From Pseudonocardia alni (GTDB lineage Bacteria; Actinomycetota; Actinomycetes; Mycobacteriales; Pseudonocardiaceae): 64,000 bases of DNA. A program made the translations under genes and the position numbers. The stretch spans positions 1,364,001 to 1,428,000 of the forward strand of contig NZ_PHUJ01000003.1 of the NCBI RefSeq assembly GCF_002813375.1. The letters are read 5' to 3'. The notes beneath the pieces were generated by a model. The model searched no databases, was not told the DNA's origin, and was given only the letters and a program-made list of their open reading frames with translations. Positions 9,008 to 17,149 of this stretch are shown piece after piece (the first letter of the stretch is position 1; every line of letters begins with the position of its first letter).

Positions 9008-9793
9008 ATGGACATCGAGGCCCTGCACCCGGTCGGCGCCCGCGTCACCGGGACGTCCCTGCCCGACCTCGACCCGGACGCGCTCGGGGCGCTGCTCGCC
9101 GAGCACGGCGTCCTCGTCCTGCCCGGTCAGGACGACGTCGGCGACGACGGCTTCCTCGCCTTCCTCCGCGGTCTCGGCCCGCTGGCGTTCACCACCGGTG
9201 AGACGCCGCTGGAGACCCACCCGGACCTCAACGTGATCTCCAACGTCGGCCGCGACACCCCGCCGCGCAGCTCGTTCCACGTCGACACCAGCTACGTCGC
9301 GGCCCCGCCCGCCTACACCGCGCTGCGGGCGGTGACCGTCCCCGCCCGGGGCGGCGCGACGCAGTTCTCCAACCAGTACCGCGCCTACGAGACGCTCCCG
9401 GAGCCGCTGCGGACCCGGCTCGACGGCCGCAGCATCCGCCACGTCGTCACCGGGCTGTCCCCCGACGACGCCGGTACCGAGACCGAGGCCTGGCACCCGG
9501 TGTTCCGCCCGCACCCGCGCACCGGCCGGACCGCGCTCTACCTGTCGACCGCGGCCCGCTGCGCCGAGGTCGGCGGGATGGACACCGAGGAGTCCGCGGC
9601 GACCGTGCGGGAGCTGATCGAGCACTCGACGCGGCCGGACAACGTGCTGGACCACCGGTGGGCACCGGGCGACGTCGTGATCTGGGACAACGCCTGCGTG
9701 CTGCACCGCGCCGACCACTCCGGCGTCGTCGGGGACCGGGTCATGCACCGCGGCATGGTGCGCGAGCACCTCCGGCCCCGCGCCGCCCGCTGA
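9008..9793 (+). CDS. TauD/TfdA-family Fe(II)/2-oxoglutarate dioxygenase
   Basis: 261 residues. The iron facial triad is visible: the HxD of SSFHVDTSYV (about 94-96), a distal His in NACVLHRADHS, and an Arg in HRGMV that should bind 2-oxoglutarate. Length and order fit the family. The substrate is unknown. It converges on mysD across a shared terminator, so it is not in the MAA operon, but it is the second such enzyme bordering that locus (the other is 15418-16350). Confidence 0.85.
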   Translation: MDIEALHPVGARVTGTSLPDLDPDALGALLAEHGVLVLPGQDDVGDDGFLAFLRGLGPLAFTTGETPLETHPDLNVISNVGRDTPPRSSFHVDTSYVAAPPAYTALRAVTVPARGGATQFSNQYRAYETLPEPLRTRLDGRSIRHVVTGLSPDDAGTETEAWHPVFRPHPRTGRTALYLSTAARCAEVGGMDTEESAATVRELIEHSTRPDNVLDHRWAPGDVVIWDNACVLHRADHSGVVGDRVMHRGMVREHLRPRAAR

Positions 9794-9892
9794 GCTCCCG
9801 CCGCGCACCCCGGACGCGGTCGCCGCACCCGCCGCGGAGGGTGCGCGGGCCACCTCCGGGGTGCGACGGCGCGACCCACCGGCGGCGGGAGC
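9794..9892. terminator. Nested inverted repeats between convergent genes
   Basis: Two perfect 11-base arm pairs are nested: 9794-9804 with 9882-9892 (GCTCCCGCCGC) and 9804-9814 with 9855-9865 (CGCACCCCGGA). Together they fill the gap between the dioxygenase stop (9793) and the mysD stop (9897). A bidirectional terminator is the likely role. Confidence 0.65.
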
Positions 9893-9896
9893 CGGA

Positions 9897-10937
9897 TCAG
9901 CGGTCGGAGCCGGGCGGGGCGGTGGTGCGGGCGGCGGCGCGGGTGACGGCGTCGGCGAACAGGTCGTCGACGCCGATCCCCGCGGCCTCGGCCATCGTGA
10001 CGACCACCGAGGTGCGGGCGAACGAGCAGTACAGCCCGGCCTCCAGGAACCAGGGCCGGCCGTCGGGGTCGATGCGGAAGTCGAACAGCCCGTAGTCGCG
10101 GCAGCCCAGGGCGCGGAACGCCGCGCGGGCGGCGTCCTGCACCGGCCGGGTGACCGGGTCGCCTGCGTCGACGATCCAGGACCGGGCGTCCTTCGCGACC
10201 AGGCGCAGGTCGCCGTCGCCGGTGCGGGCGAGCTTGTCGTCGGCCAGGCGGACCGGCTTGTCGACCGCGTCCATCCGGTACTCCTCCAGCGGCAGGCCGA
10301 CCAGGCCGCCGTCGCGCTCCACCACCGCGCACCGGACCTCGCGGCCCAGCGGCACGAACTCCTCGACCAGGGCGCGGTCGCCGTGGACCAGGGCGGCCTT
10401 CACCGCCACCTCGAACCCGTCCGGGTCGTGGACGAGGGTGACGCCGACCGAGTTGTCGGTGTCCGCCGGCTTGACGACGGCGGGCGGCCGGACCGTCGGC
10501 GCCTGCCCGGCGCGCACCGTCTCCCCCGCCGGGACGGCGACCCCGCCCTCCGCGACGACCGCGCGGGCCAGGGCCTTGTCCGCGCCCAGCGCCATGACCT
10601 CCGGGGTGTTGCCGACATAGCCGATCCCGAGGAGCTCGAACAGCGCCCGGTGGTGGGTCATCCCGGGCCGGCAGAACATCTGCGGCACCATCACGTCCAC
10701 CTCCGCCCGGGCGATCTCGGCGACCGCCTCGGGGAGGGTCCGCAGTGGCGCGGCGGCGATCTGCTCCGGGTCGAGCCCGGCCGGGAACCGCCAGCCCTGC
10801 GGCGTCACGTACGCGACGACGAACTCGTAGCGCGCCGGGTCGGCGGTCGCGGCGAGGCAGTCCGCGGCGTAGAGCCGGGACAGGTCGCAGAAGAACTCGT
10901 CGACGCCCGAGCCGACGAGGTGCAGGACACGCAGCAC
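9897..10937 (-). CDS. mysD: D-Ala-D-Ala ligase-like MAA ligase (MysD type)
   Basis: 346 residues from GTG 10937, three bases after mysC. It is an ATP-grasp enzyme of the D-alanine ligase type: GYVGNTPEVMALGADKALAR (pre-ATP), PAVVKPADTDNSVGVTLV (ATP-binding lysine and phosphate loop, about 150-167), and a C-terminal CRDYGLFDFRID-PWFLEA segment with metal ligands. In MAA pathways MysD joins a second amino acid (serine, giving shinorine, or threonine, giving porphyra-334) to mycosporine-glycine. That specificity is inferred from the gene order, which matches the MAA sets known from Actinosynnema mirum and a Pseudonocardia strain. Confidence 0.88.
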   Translation of the reverse strand: MLRVLHLVGSGVDEFFCDLSRLYAADCLAATADPARYEFVVAYVTPQGWRFPAGLDPEQIAAAPLRTLPEAVAEIARAEVDVMVPQMFCRPGMTHHRALFELLGIGYVGNTPEVMALGADKALARAVVAEGGVAVPAGETVRAGQAPTVRPPAVVKPADTDNSVGVTLVHDPDGFEVAVKAALVHGDRALVEEFVPLGREVRCAVVERDGGLVGLPLEEYRMDAVDKPVRLADDKLARTGDGDLRLVAKDARSWIVDAGDPVTRPVQDAARAAFRALGCRDYGLFDFRIDPDGRPWFLEAGLYCSFARTSVVVTMAEAAGIGVDDLFADAVTRAAARTTAPPGSDR

Positions 10938-10940
10938 GGT

Positions 10941-12398
10941 TCAGTCCCCCGCCGGTTCGACGAGCTTGCCGATGTTCACGTCGACGGTCACCCACGGCCG
11001 TCCGCGCAGCAGGTTGCCCAGCAGCAGCGAGGCGATCTGCAGGTGCGGGACCAGCAGGAACGGCAACGGGTCGTGCACGTCGAGCAGCGCCTCCCGTCCG
11101 TCGCGCACGATCCGCAGCCGTTCCCGCCACGACCCGGGGTCGCCGAGGAGCCGGCCCAGCTCGTGGTGCAGCCAGTAGGTCGGCCGGGTCGCCGGTGCCG
11201 GCACGAGTGTGCCGGCACCGGCGTCGAGGTAGGCCGCGGCGACGCCCTGCTGGTCGTGGAACAGGGTGATCGCGGAGTGGGTGCGCGGGTTGCACTCGAT
11301 GGCCAGGACCCGGCCGCCGGGTGCCTCGATGAAGTCGAACGACAGCTGCCCGGTCACCCCCAGCTCGCCGCAGAACCGCCGCACCCAGTCCTCGATCGCC
11401 GGGTGGTCGACGTGGTCGTAGTTGAGGAGGAAGCTCGACGACGGACAGCAGCAGTACAGGCGGACCTCGCCGTCGCGGACGGTGGCGTGGGTGCAGTACT
11501 CGGTGCCCTCGACGAACTCCTGCAGGATCCAGGGGTTGTCCGGTGAGATCGGCAGGGTCGCCACGAACGCCGCGGTCTCGGCGCGGGTCGGGCGCGGCAG
11601 CCGGGTCAGGTCGCGGCGGCGCACCGGGTCGTAGCGCAGCGACTTGAGGATCCAGGTGCGCCCCGGGGTGGCGGCGAAGTCGTGGTCGACGACCTGCGCC
11701 GGGTCGGTGATGCGCCGCGCCGCGGGCACCGGCAGGCCGAACCCGGCGGCGGTCGCGGTGAACCGGTGCTTGTCGTCGAGCATCGCGACGACGTCGGCGT
11801 CGGGGTGCACGACCGCGCAGAACGGTTCGAGCAGCCGCTTGGCGTCGGCGTCGTACCAGCTCGCGACGGGGCTGCACACCGGCACGTACACGTCGGCCCC
11901 CTCCCGGCGGGCGATGTCGGCGAGCGCGTGGGCGTAGCCCGGCGCGTCCGGGGCGGGGACGACGTGGAACGCGTCGACCGCCCGGGAGAACCGGTGCCCG
12001 GTGAAGCGGTAGCGGGCCTGCTCGACGAGCACGACCCGGTGGCCGGCACGGTGGAAGGCCCGTGCCAGCTCCAGCGCCTTGGTCATCTTCCCGCCGCTGA
12101 GCAGCACGGTCAGCGGCCGGTGCGGCCGGGCCCGCTCACGTCGGCGCAGGAGCCCGGCCAGCGCGGCGACGCCGGTGATCGCCAGGTCGGCGGGCAGGGC
12201 GGCGGTGAGCAGGGCGAGGGTGCCCGCGGTACGGACCCGGGTCGCCGCCGTGCCCTCGCGCGGGGCGCCGTCGCGGCCGGTGCCCAGCGCACGCCCGGCG
12301 AGCCCGGCGGCGGCGAGCGCGACGACGCCCGAGGCGAGCCGCGCCGGGGCCGGGCCCGACGAACGGGCCCGGCCCCTCAGGGCGGTGGTGCGGCTCAT
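10941..12398 (-). CDS. mysC: ATP-grasp mycosporine-glycine synthase (MysC type)
   Basis: 485 residues from ATG 12398, overlapping the mysB stop by four bases (ATGA). The first 90 residues carry two hydrophobic stretches (about 17-32 and 49-72). The ATP-grasp core has TVLLSGGKMTKALELARAFH, the cap CSPVASWYDADAK, MLDDKHRF, WILKSLRYDP, LQEFVEGTEYCTH and the metal site IECNPRTHSAI. In MAA synthesis MysC activates 4-deoxygadusol and couples it to glycine. The N-terminal hydrophobic part may tether it to the membrane (inference). Confidence 0.9.
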   Translation of the reverse strand: MSRTTALRGRARSSGPAPARLASGVVALAAAGLAGRALGTGRDGAPREGTAATRVRTAGTLALLTAALPADLAITGVAALAGLLRRRERARPHRPLTVLLSGGKMTKALELARAFHRAGHRVVLVEQARYRFTGHRFSRAVDAFHVVPAPDAPGYAHALADIARREGADVYVPVCSPVASWYDADAKRLLEPFCAVVHPDADVVAMLDDKHRFTATAAGFGLPVPAARRITDPAQVVDHDFAATPGRTWILKSLRYDPVRRRDLTRLPRPTRAETAAFVATLPISPDNPWILQEFVEGTEYCTHATVRDGEVRLYCCCPSSSFLLNYDHVDHPAIEDWVRRFCGELGVTGQLSFDFIEAPGGRVLAIECNPRTHSAITLFHDQQGVAAAYLDAGAGTLVPAPATRPTYWLHHELGRLLGDPGSWRERLRIVRDGREALLDVHDPLPFLLVPHLQIASLLLGNLLRGRPWVTVDVNIGKLVEPAGD

Positions 12399-13171
12399 GC
12401 GGACCGTCGGATCAGGGTCAGCCCGTCGCGCAGCGGCACCAGCACCTGTTCCACGCGGGGGTCGTCGGTGATCCGGCGGTTGAACGCGGCGATGGCGTCG
12501 CCGTTCGCCGTCCGGTCCCCGGTCCAGGGCAGGCCCTGCATCAGCGTGTTGTCGACGCAGACCACCCCGCCCGGGGCGAGCAGACCGCCGTCGAGGACGG
12601 TGTCGAGGTACCCGGCGTAACCGGCCTTGTCGGCGTCGACGAACACCAGGTCGAACGCGGTGCCCCGCAGCCGTTCCAGGGCGTCGGCGGCCGGGCCGAC
12701 CTCGACCCGGATCCGGCGTCCCGCCGGGGACGCGGCGAAGCAGTCCCGCGCGAACGCCGCCACGTCGGCGTCGAGCTCGCAGGCGACCAGCTCGCCGTCC
12801 TCGGGCAGGGCCTCGGCCATCGCGAGCGCCGAGTAGCCGGTGAACATGCCGACCTCGAGGACCCGCCGGGCGCCGGTCATCCCGACGAGGAACGCCAGGA
12901 ACCGGCCCTCGACGTGACCGGACAGCATCTCCTGCTCCAGGGTCCCGGTCCACGCCGCGGACCGGGTGCGCGCCTCCAGCTCGACCAGTGCCGACGACGC
13001 CGGCGAGGTGTGCTCGTCGAGGTAGGGGTCCAGGCCCGCGGCCAGGTCCCGGGCCCGGACGAGGTCGGCGTCGGCGCCCGGCCCGGCGCGGGTGACGAGG
13101 TCGTCGAGCAGCTCGGCGAGGATCGTCGTCGGTGTGACCGGGCGGGCGGGCCGGGTCGGTGCGCCGGTCAC
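12395..13171 (-). CDS. mysB: O-methyltransferase of MAA synthesis (MysB type)
   Basis: 258 residues from GTG 13171, which overlaps the mysA stop as GTGA; a start at 13183 is possible. It is a class I SAM methyltransferase with motif [18 protein letters not shown], a CELD acidic residue for the ribose, and [16 protein letters not shown]. Related to catechol/CoA O-methyltransferases, it is expected to methylate desmethyl-4-deoxygadusol to 4-deoxygadusol. Its place between mysA and mysC supports this. Confidence 0.9.
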   Translation of the reverse strand: MTGAPTRPARPVTPTTILAELLDDLVTRAGPGADADLVRARDLAAGLDPYLDEHTSPASSALVELEARTRSAAWTGTLEQEMLSGHVEGRFLAFLVGMTGARRVLEVGMFTGYSALAMAEALPEDGELVACELDADVAAFARDCFAASPAGRRIRVEVGPAADALERLRGTAFDLVFVDADKAGYAGYLDTVLDGGLLAPGGVVCVDNTLMQGLPWTGDRTANGDAIAAFNRRITDDPRVEQVLVPLRDGLTLIRRSA

Positions 13172-14397
13172 TTCAGCGACCACATGTCCACCCCGCCCGC
13201 CGCCGTCGGCAGGTCGGCGACGACCTCCTTGTGCGCGGCCAGGGCCGCGGTCAGCTCCGCGGGGGTGGCGTCGTTGACGAAGTGGCAGGTGCCGATCGGC
13301 TTCGGCACCGCCGCGCGCAGCAGCCCGGCCCGGGTCTGGGTGATCGACTCGGTGGCCTCGGTCAGCAGCTCCGGGGTGAGGTACGGGCTGTCGACGGTGA
13401 GCCCGAGCCCGCTGAACAGCCGGTGGACGCGGTCCCGCTCACCGGTCGAGATGTAGCCGCGCCGCTCGGCGAGGGTCGCGGAGAACGCCATGTCGACACT
13501 GATCGCGTGCCCGTGCAGCATCGGCGTCTCCGGCGCCAGCTCCAGGGTGGGGCTCCAGGTGTGGCCGAAGGCGATGACCCGGTCGAGGTCGAGCTCGTGC
13601 AGGTTGCGGTGCTCCAGCTCGAGCATGGTGCGGACGGCGTCGTGGGTGGCGCGGTGGGAGATCTCGCGCAGCTCCGGCGTGCCGTCCCGGTGCCCGAACC
13701 CGGTGGCCAGCAGGTCCTCGCCGTACTTCTCCAACAGGTCGAAGAGGTCGGCGTTCGCCACCGTCGCGATCTTGATCATCTCGGCGACGCCGTTGCGGAC
13801 CTGCGCCTCGGGCAGCGTCGCCAGGAACGAGAAGTCCAGCAGCACGTCGTGCGAGGCGTGGAACGCGCCGAGCCGGTTCTTGTGCTTGCCGTGGTTGACC
13901 GCGACCTTCATCGCGACGCTGGCGTCGATCAGGCCGATCAGCGTGGTGGGGATGCGGATGTAGGGGGTGCCCCGCTTGTAGGACGCGCAGGCGAACCCGG
14001 CGACGTCGGTGGTCAGCCCACCCCCGACGACGAGCGGCGGCTCGGTGCGGTTCAGCCCGAACTCGGCGAACGCGTCGACGATCCTCTCCAGCGTCCGCAG
14101 GCTCTTCGCGGTCTCGGCGATCGTCAGCGGGACGGTGGTCAGCGCGATGCCGTGATGGTCGAAGTAGGCGCGGATGCGGTCGCCGTAGAGCTCGTGCACC
14201 GTCTCGTCGACGACCATCAGGCAGCGGCCCCGGTCCCGGTACAGGTCCGCGACATGCGTGTTCTCCGGCGCGAAGGCGCCGTCGACGTAGGAGAGGGTGA
14301 ACTCGATCCGCTCCCAGCTCTCGACCCGGAACGCGGTGTCGGTCGTGGTCAGCGTCGGGCTCGGCGGCAGGGTCTGCGCTGCCTGGGGATTGCTCAT
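13168..14397 (-). CDS. mysA: Desmethyl-4-deoxygadusol synthase (sugar phosphate cyclase)
   Basis: 409 residues of the dehydroquinate-synthase superfamily. [20 protein letters not shown] (NAD loop) and [20 protein letters not shown] fit sedoheptulose-7-phosphate cyclases. The metal ligands are probably the Glu of AEMIKIATV and the His residues of FGHTWSP and HGHAISVDM. The [20 protein letters not shown] stretch favours the DDGS (MAA) branch over 2-epi-5-epi-valiolone synthase; this is from memory of the families, and the downstream mysB-C-D settles it. AGAGG precedes the ATG. First gene of the four-gene coupled unit. Confidence 0.9.
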   Translation of the reverse strand: MSNPQAAQTLPPSPTLTTTDTAFRVESWERIEFTLSYVDGAFAPENTHVADLYRDRGRCLMVVDETVHELYGDRIRAYFDHHGIALTTVPLTIAETAKSLRTLERIVDAFAEFGLNRTEPPLVVGGGLTTDVAGFACASYKRGTPYIRIPTTLIGLIDASVAMKVAVNHGKHKNRLGAFHASHDVLLDFSFLATLPEAQVRNGVAEMIKIATVANADLFDLLEKYGEDLLATGFGHRDGTPELREISHRATHDAVRTMLELEHRNLHELDLDRVIAFGHTWSPTLELAPETPMLHGHAISVDMAFSATLAERRGYISTGERDRVHRLFSGLGLTVDSPYLTPELLTEATESITQTRAGLLRAAVPKPIGTCHFVNDATPAELTAALAAHKEVVADLPTAAGGVDMWSLK

Positions 14398-14460
14398 GTC
14401 CTCTGGTCTCCGATCAGGTCGATCCGGGGCGGGGCATGGGACTCGTGGGCACGCCCGTGC

Positions 14461-14487
14461 CGGGCCCGGTCGGAGCGACCGGGCCCG
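14461..14487 (-). terminator. 12-bp perfect hairpin between the HAD gene and mysA
   Basis: The arms 14461-14472 (CGGGCCCGGTCG) and 14476-14487 are perfect complements with a GAG loop. It lies 43 bases after the HAD stop and 64 bases before the mysA ATG on the minus strand. It may terminate the HAD transcript or attenuate mysA. Confidence 0.6.
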
Positions 14488-14529
14488 TCGGGCCGTGCGG
14501 AGGGTGGAGCGGGGTGGCGCCGCCGGGCG

Positions 14530-15195
14530 TCAGCGGGTGACGCCGGCCAGCAGCGCACCGTCGTCGAGCGACTCGACGCGCTCGGTGGCCTGGGAGAAGT
14601 CGTGACCCGCGGTGTTGGCGTTCGGGAAGGCGACGACGCGCACACCCGCACCGTTCGCCGAGGCGACGCCACCGACGTTGTCCTCGATGGCGACGACGCT
14701 GTCGGCGGTCTCGCCGAGCGCGGCGATCGCGTGCGTGTACGCCGCGGGGTCGGGCTTGGGCGCGGACACGACCGCGCGGTCGATGAGCAGCGCGAAGTCC
14801 GTGCGCGTCACGTCCGGTCCGAGCGCGTCGAGGACGGCGTCGACGTTGTCGCGGGAGGTCGTCGTGACCAGCCCGACGGTGACCCCGCGGCCGTGCGCGG
14901 CCTTGATGGTCTCGCGGACGCCGGGGCGCGGGGTCCCGCCGGACTCCCGCAGCTTCTCCCGGAAGACCTCGGACTTGGTGGCGTGCACGGCGTCGGCGTC
15001 GACGGTCTCACCGGTGGACGCGGCGTGCTCGGCGATGCGCTGGGCGCCGCCGTTGGACTCCAGCATGGCGAGGTAGTCGTCGCGGTCCCAGTGCCAGTCG
15101 AGGCCGTGCCGGGAGAAGGCCTCGTTGAACGCCTCGCGCTGCAGCTCGGAGGTGTCGACGAGGGTGGAGATGGAGCCGAACAGGATCGCGGGCAC
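14530..15195 (-). CDS. HAD-fold protein lacking the catalytic aspartates
   Basis: 221 residues from GTG 15195, with AAGGAG upstream. The fold is subfamily IA (CbbY/beta-phosphoglucomutase-like): cap helix TSELQREAFNEAFSRHGLDW, motif II VGLVTTTSRDN, motif III APKPDPAAY, motif IV AIEDNVGGVASANGAG. Motif I, normally FDxDGT with the Asp nucleophile, reads LFGSISTLVDT: both aspartates are replaced, by Gly and Ile. Phosphatase activity is therefore doubtful. It sits directly upstream of mysA but is bracketed by hairpins. A binding, regulatory or altered catalytic role in MAA synthesis is possible (inference). Confidence 0.8.
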   Translation of the reverse strand: MPAILFGSISTLVDTSELQREAFNEAFSRHGLDWHWDRDDYLAMLESNGGAQRIAEHAASTGETVDADAVHATKSEVFREKLRESGGTPRPGVRETIKAAHGRGVTVGLVTTTSRDNVDAVLDALGPDVTRTDFALLIDRAVVSAPKPDPAAYTHAIAALGETADSVVAIEDNVGGVASANGAGVRVVAFPNANTAGHDFSQATERVESLDDGALLAGVTR

Positions 15196-15231
15196 GGGGG
15201 TGCTCCTTCGCGGTCGGAGCATGCCGGCGCA

Positions 15232-15261
15232 CGCCCCGCCGCGGGTGGTGGCGGCGGGGCG
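15232..15261 (-). terminator. 11-bp hairpin between the upstream dioxygenase and the HAD gene
   Basis: The arms CGCCCCGCCGC (15232-15242) and 15251-15261 are perfect complements around an 8-base loop. It lies 37 bases upstream of the HAD start, in a 222-base gap where I see no coding sequence I trust. Confidence 0.5.
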
Positions 15262-15417
15262 GGATGCGCGTACGGACGCTCGTGGGAGGCGCCGATCCTG
15301 CTGCGTGTGGACACGCCGGGACCGACCGGTTCGCGGTGGCGGCCGCTCTGGTGGACCGCCTCCTCCCAGTATCGAGGGGCCCCCGTGTTCGGCAACTCGA
15401 ACTCGGGTGACCGGCCC

Positions 15418-16350
15418 TCAGAAGGGTCGGTCACCCGCGATCGCGACACGCTCGGCGACCCGCGTGTGCGGGTGGTAGTCGCCGACGGCGTAGTGCTGGG
15501 TGGCCCGGTTGTCCCAGAACGCGAGGGTGCCCTCGGACCAGCGGTAACGGACCTGGAACTCGGGCACGTGGGCCTGCGCGAACAGGTGCCGCAGCAGCGC
15601 GTCGGACTCCTCGCGGGGCAGCCCGACGATCGCCGTGGTGAACGACGCGTTCACGTACAGCGTGCGCCGCCCGGTCTCCGGGTGGGTCCGGACGACGGGG
15701 TGGGTCACCGGCGGGAAGAGGTCCTGCACCGCGGCCAGCCGCTCCGGGTCCAGGAAGCGCGCGAACCCGGGCACCATGTCGTGCACGGCGGACGCGTCGT
15801 CGATGCGGGCCGTCACCTCGTCGGTGAGGTTGTCGTAGGCGACGGCCATGTCGGCCCACATCGTGTCCCCGCCGAACGGCGGCGTCTGCACCATCCGCAG
15901 CATGGCGCCCATCGCCGGTGCGGTGCGGAACGTGGTGTCGGCGTGCCAGATGTTCTCGTAGGTGCGCTTCCCGGTGCCGAAGCGGACGACGTCGGCGGAG
16001 TCACCGGTGTCGAGCATCGGGTTGGTCTCCAGGTCGCCCCAGAGCAGGGCGAGCTCGCGTTGCCGCTCGCTGGTCAGGTGCTGGCCGGGGAAGAACAGCA
16101 CCTTCCATTCCAGCAGTGCCCGGTGCAGCTCGGCGCGCAGCTGCTCGTCGACCTGCTCCCGCAGGTCGATCCCGGTGATCTCGGCGCCCAGGGTGCGCCC
16201 GAGCGGGGTGACGGTGAACGCCTCGTACCGCGCGCCGCTCCGGTCCGGCCCGTCGCCCGGCAGACGGGCGAGCAGGCGCTCGCCCTCCAGCAGATCGATG
16301 GCGGGAGTGGTGCGGGGCCGGGTGACCGGCGCGTCGAAGTTGATCGTCAC
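15418..16350 (-). CDS. TauD/TfdA-family Fe(II)/2-oxoglutarate dioxygenase
   Basis: 310 residues from GTG 16350; a longer GTG start at 16398 is possible and no clear ribosome site decides. The metal ligands HAD lie in ENIWHADTTF, the distal His in NRATQHYAVGDY, and the 2-oxoglutarate Arg in HTRVAERV. The LGAEITGIDL start and FPGQHLT segment fit taurine/alpha-ketoglutarate dioxygenases. Its position as the most upstream minus-strand gene of the MAA locus makes it a candidate tailoring enzyme, or an unrelated sulfonate enzyme. Confidence 0.85.
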   Translation of the reverse strand: MTINFDAPVTRPRTTPAIDLLEGERLLARLPGDGPDRSGARYEAFTVTPLGRTLGAEITGIDLREQVDEQLRAELHRALLEWKVLFFPGQHLTSERQRELALLWGDLETNPMLDTGDSADVVRFGTGKRTYENIWHADTTFRTAPAMGAMLRMVQTPPFGGDTMWADMAVAYDNLTDEVTARIDDASAVHDMVPGFARFLDPERLAAVQDLFPPVTHPVVRTHPETGRRTLYVNASFTTAIVGLPREESDALLRHLFAQAHVPEFQVRYRWSEGTLAFWDNRATQHYAVGDYHPHTRVAERVAIAGDRPF

Positions 16351-16417
16351 ACCGCGATGGTGCGCGCCGGCTCCGGTGGCCGACAAGCCGGGGTCCACCC
16401 GGCGGAGTCCTGTCCGG

Positions 16418-17056
16418 TCAACTCCGGCGTGCGCCGCCCCGGACCCACTCGAGCGCGGCGTGCCCGGCCGGGGTGAGGGCGACGGTCAGCTCCCGTACCA
16501 CGGTGTCGGACAGCGGGAACCGCGCCCCTTCCCGGGTGGACGCCCACACCGACGCGGCCAGATCCGCCGGGCCGGCCATCTTCACCAGCAGCGGCACCAC
16601 CCGCCGGTACTCCGAACGCACCAGCGCGTCGAGCGCGGTCGCGGCGACCGACACGTCGAAGTCCAGGTCCCCCGGGTCGGTGGAGTCGGCGAGGTCCAGG
16701 CTGCGCCGCTCCGCGATGATCCCGAGCAGGACCGGGTGCAGGCGCGGGTGGTCGCCCAGCACGCGGTCGGGGTCGACGTCCCACTCCCCCGGCACGCCCA
16801 GGTCGAGGGCGCGGGCGCAGAACTCGCGGTGGAACATGTTCAGCGCGAGCAGCCGCAGGACCAGCTCGCCGCGCTCGTACTCGGTGCCGGCGGCGGCCAG
16901 GCCGGCGCGGGTGAGGATCGACCAGGCCCAGGCCGCCCACTCCGGCTCGGAGCCGTCGTAGCAGAGGTCGAAGACGCTCGTCGCGAGCTCGTGGAGGTCC
17001 CCGAGGACGTCGGCGGCGTCGGGGGGTTCGTACAGGTCGTCCCACATGTCGGTCAT
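16418..17056 (-). CDS. Hypothetical protein
   Basis: 212 residues from ATG 17056 (MTDMWDDLYEPPD). It is acidic and helix-rich, with a WAAWAWSILTRAGLAA segment and repeated ALDALVRSEYRRVVP-like helices that recall HEAT-type packing. No domain was recognised. Confidence 0.6.
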   Translation of the reverse strand: MTDMWDDLYEPPDAADVLGDLHELATSVFDLCYDGSEPEWAAWAWSILTRAGLAAAGTEYERGELVLRLLALNMFHREFCARALDLGVPGEWDVDPDRVLGDHPRLHPVLLGIIAERRSLDLADSTDPGDLDFDVSVAATALDALVRSEYRRVVPLLVKMAGPADLAASVWASTREGARFPLSDTVVRELTVALTPAGHAALEWVRGGARRS

Positions 17057-17149
17057 CACCGCCGGTTCTACACGCGTGCCGCGCGCTCCGGTCCGCGCGA
17101 CCACCCGGAGGGACGCGTTGCCCCGGACGGCTGCGACCGTTTACCGGAT

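Noticed and set aside
13168..14397. 2-epi-5-epi-valiolone synthase (aminocyclitol pathway) instead of DDGS
   Set aside because: The active-site stretch and the following mysB, mysC and mysD genes fit MAA synthesis; no aminocyclitol genes are nearby.
15196..15417. A short coding frame in the gap between the dioxygenase and HAD genes
   Set aside because: No ribosome site, low-complexity Pro/Arg translation, and it contains a strong hairpin.
1160..16476. Long open frames on the strand opposite to genes, such as 13159-16476 (+)
   Set aside because: Arg/Pro/Gly-rich, no motifs, and lie antisense to well-supported genes; a result of high GC at third positions.
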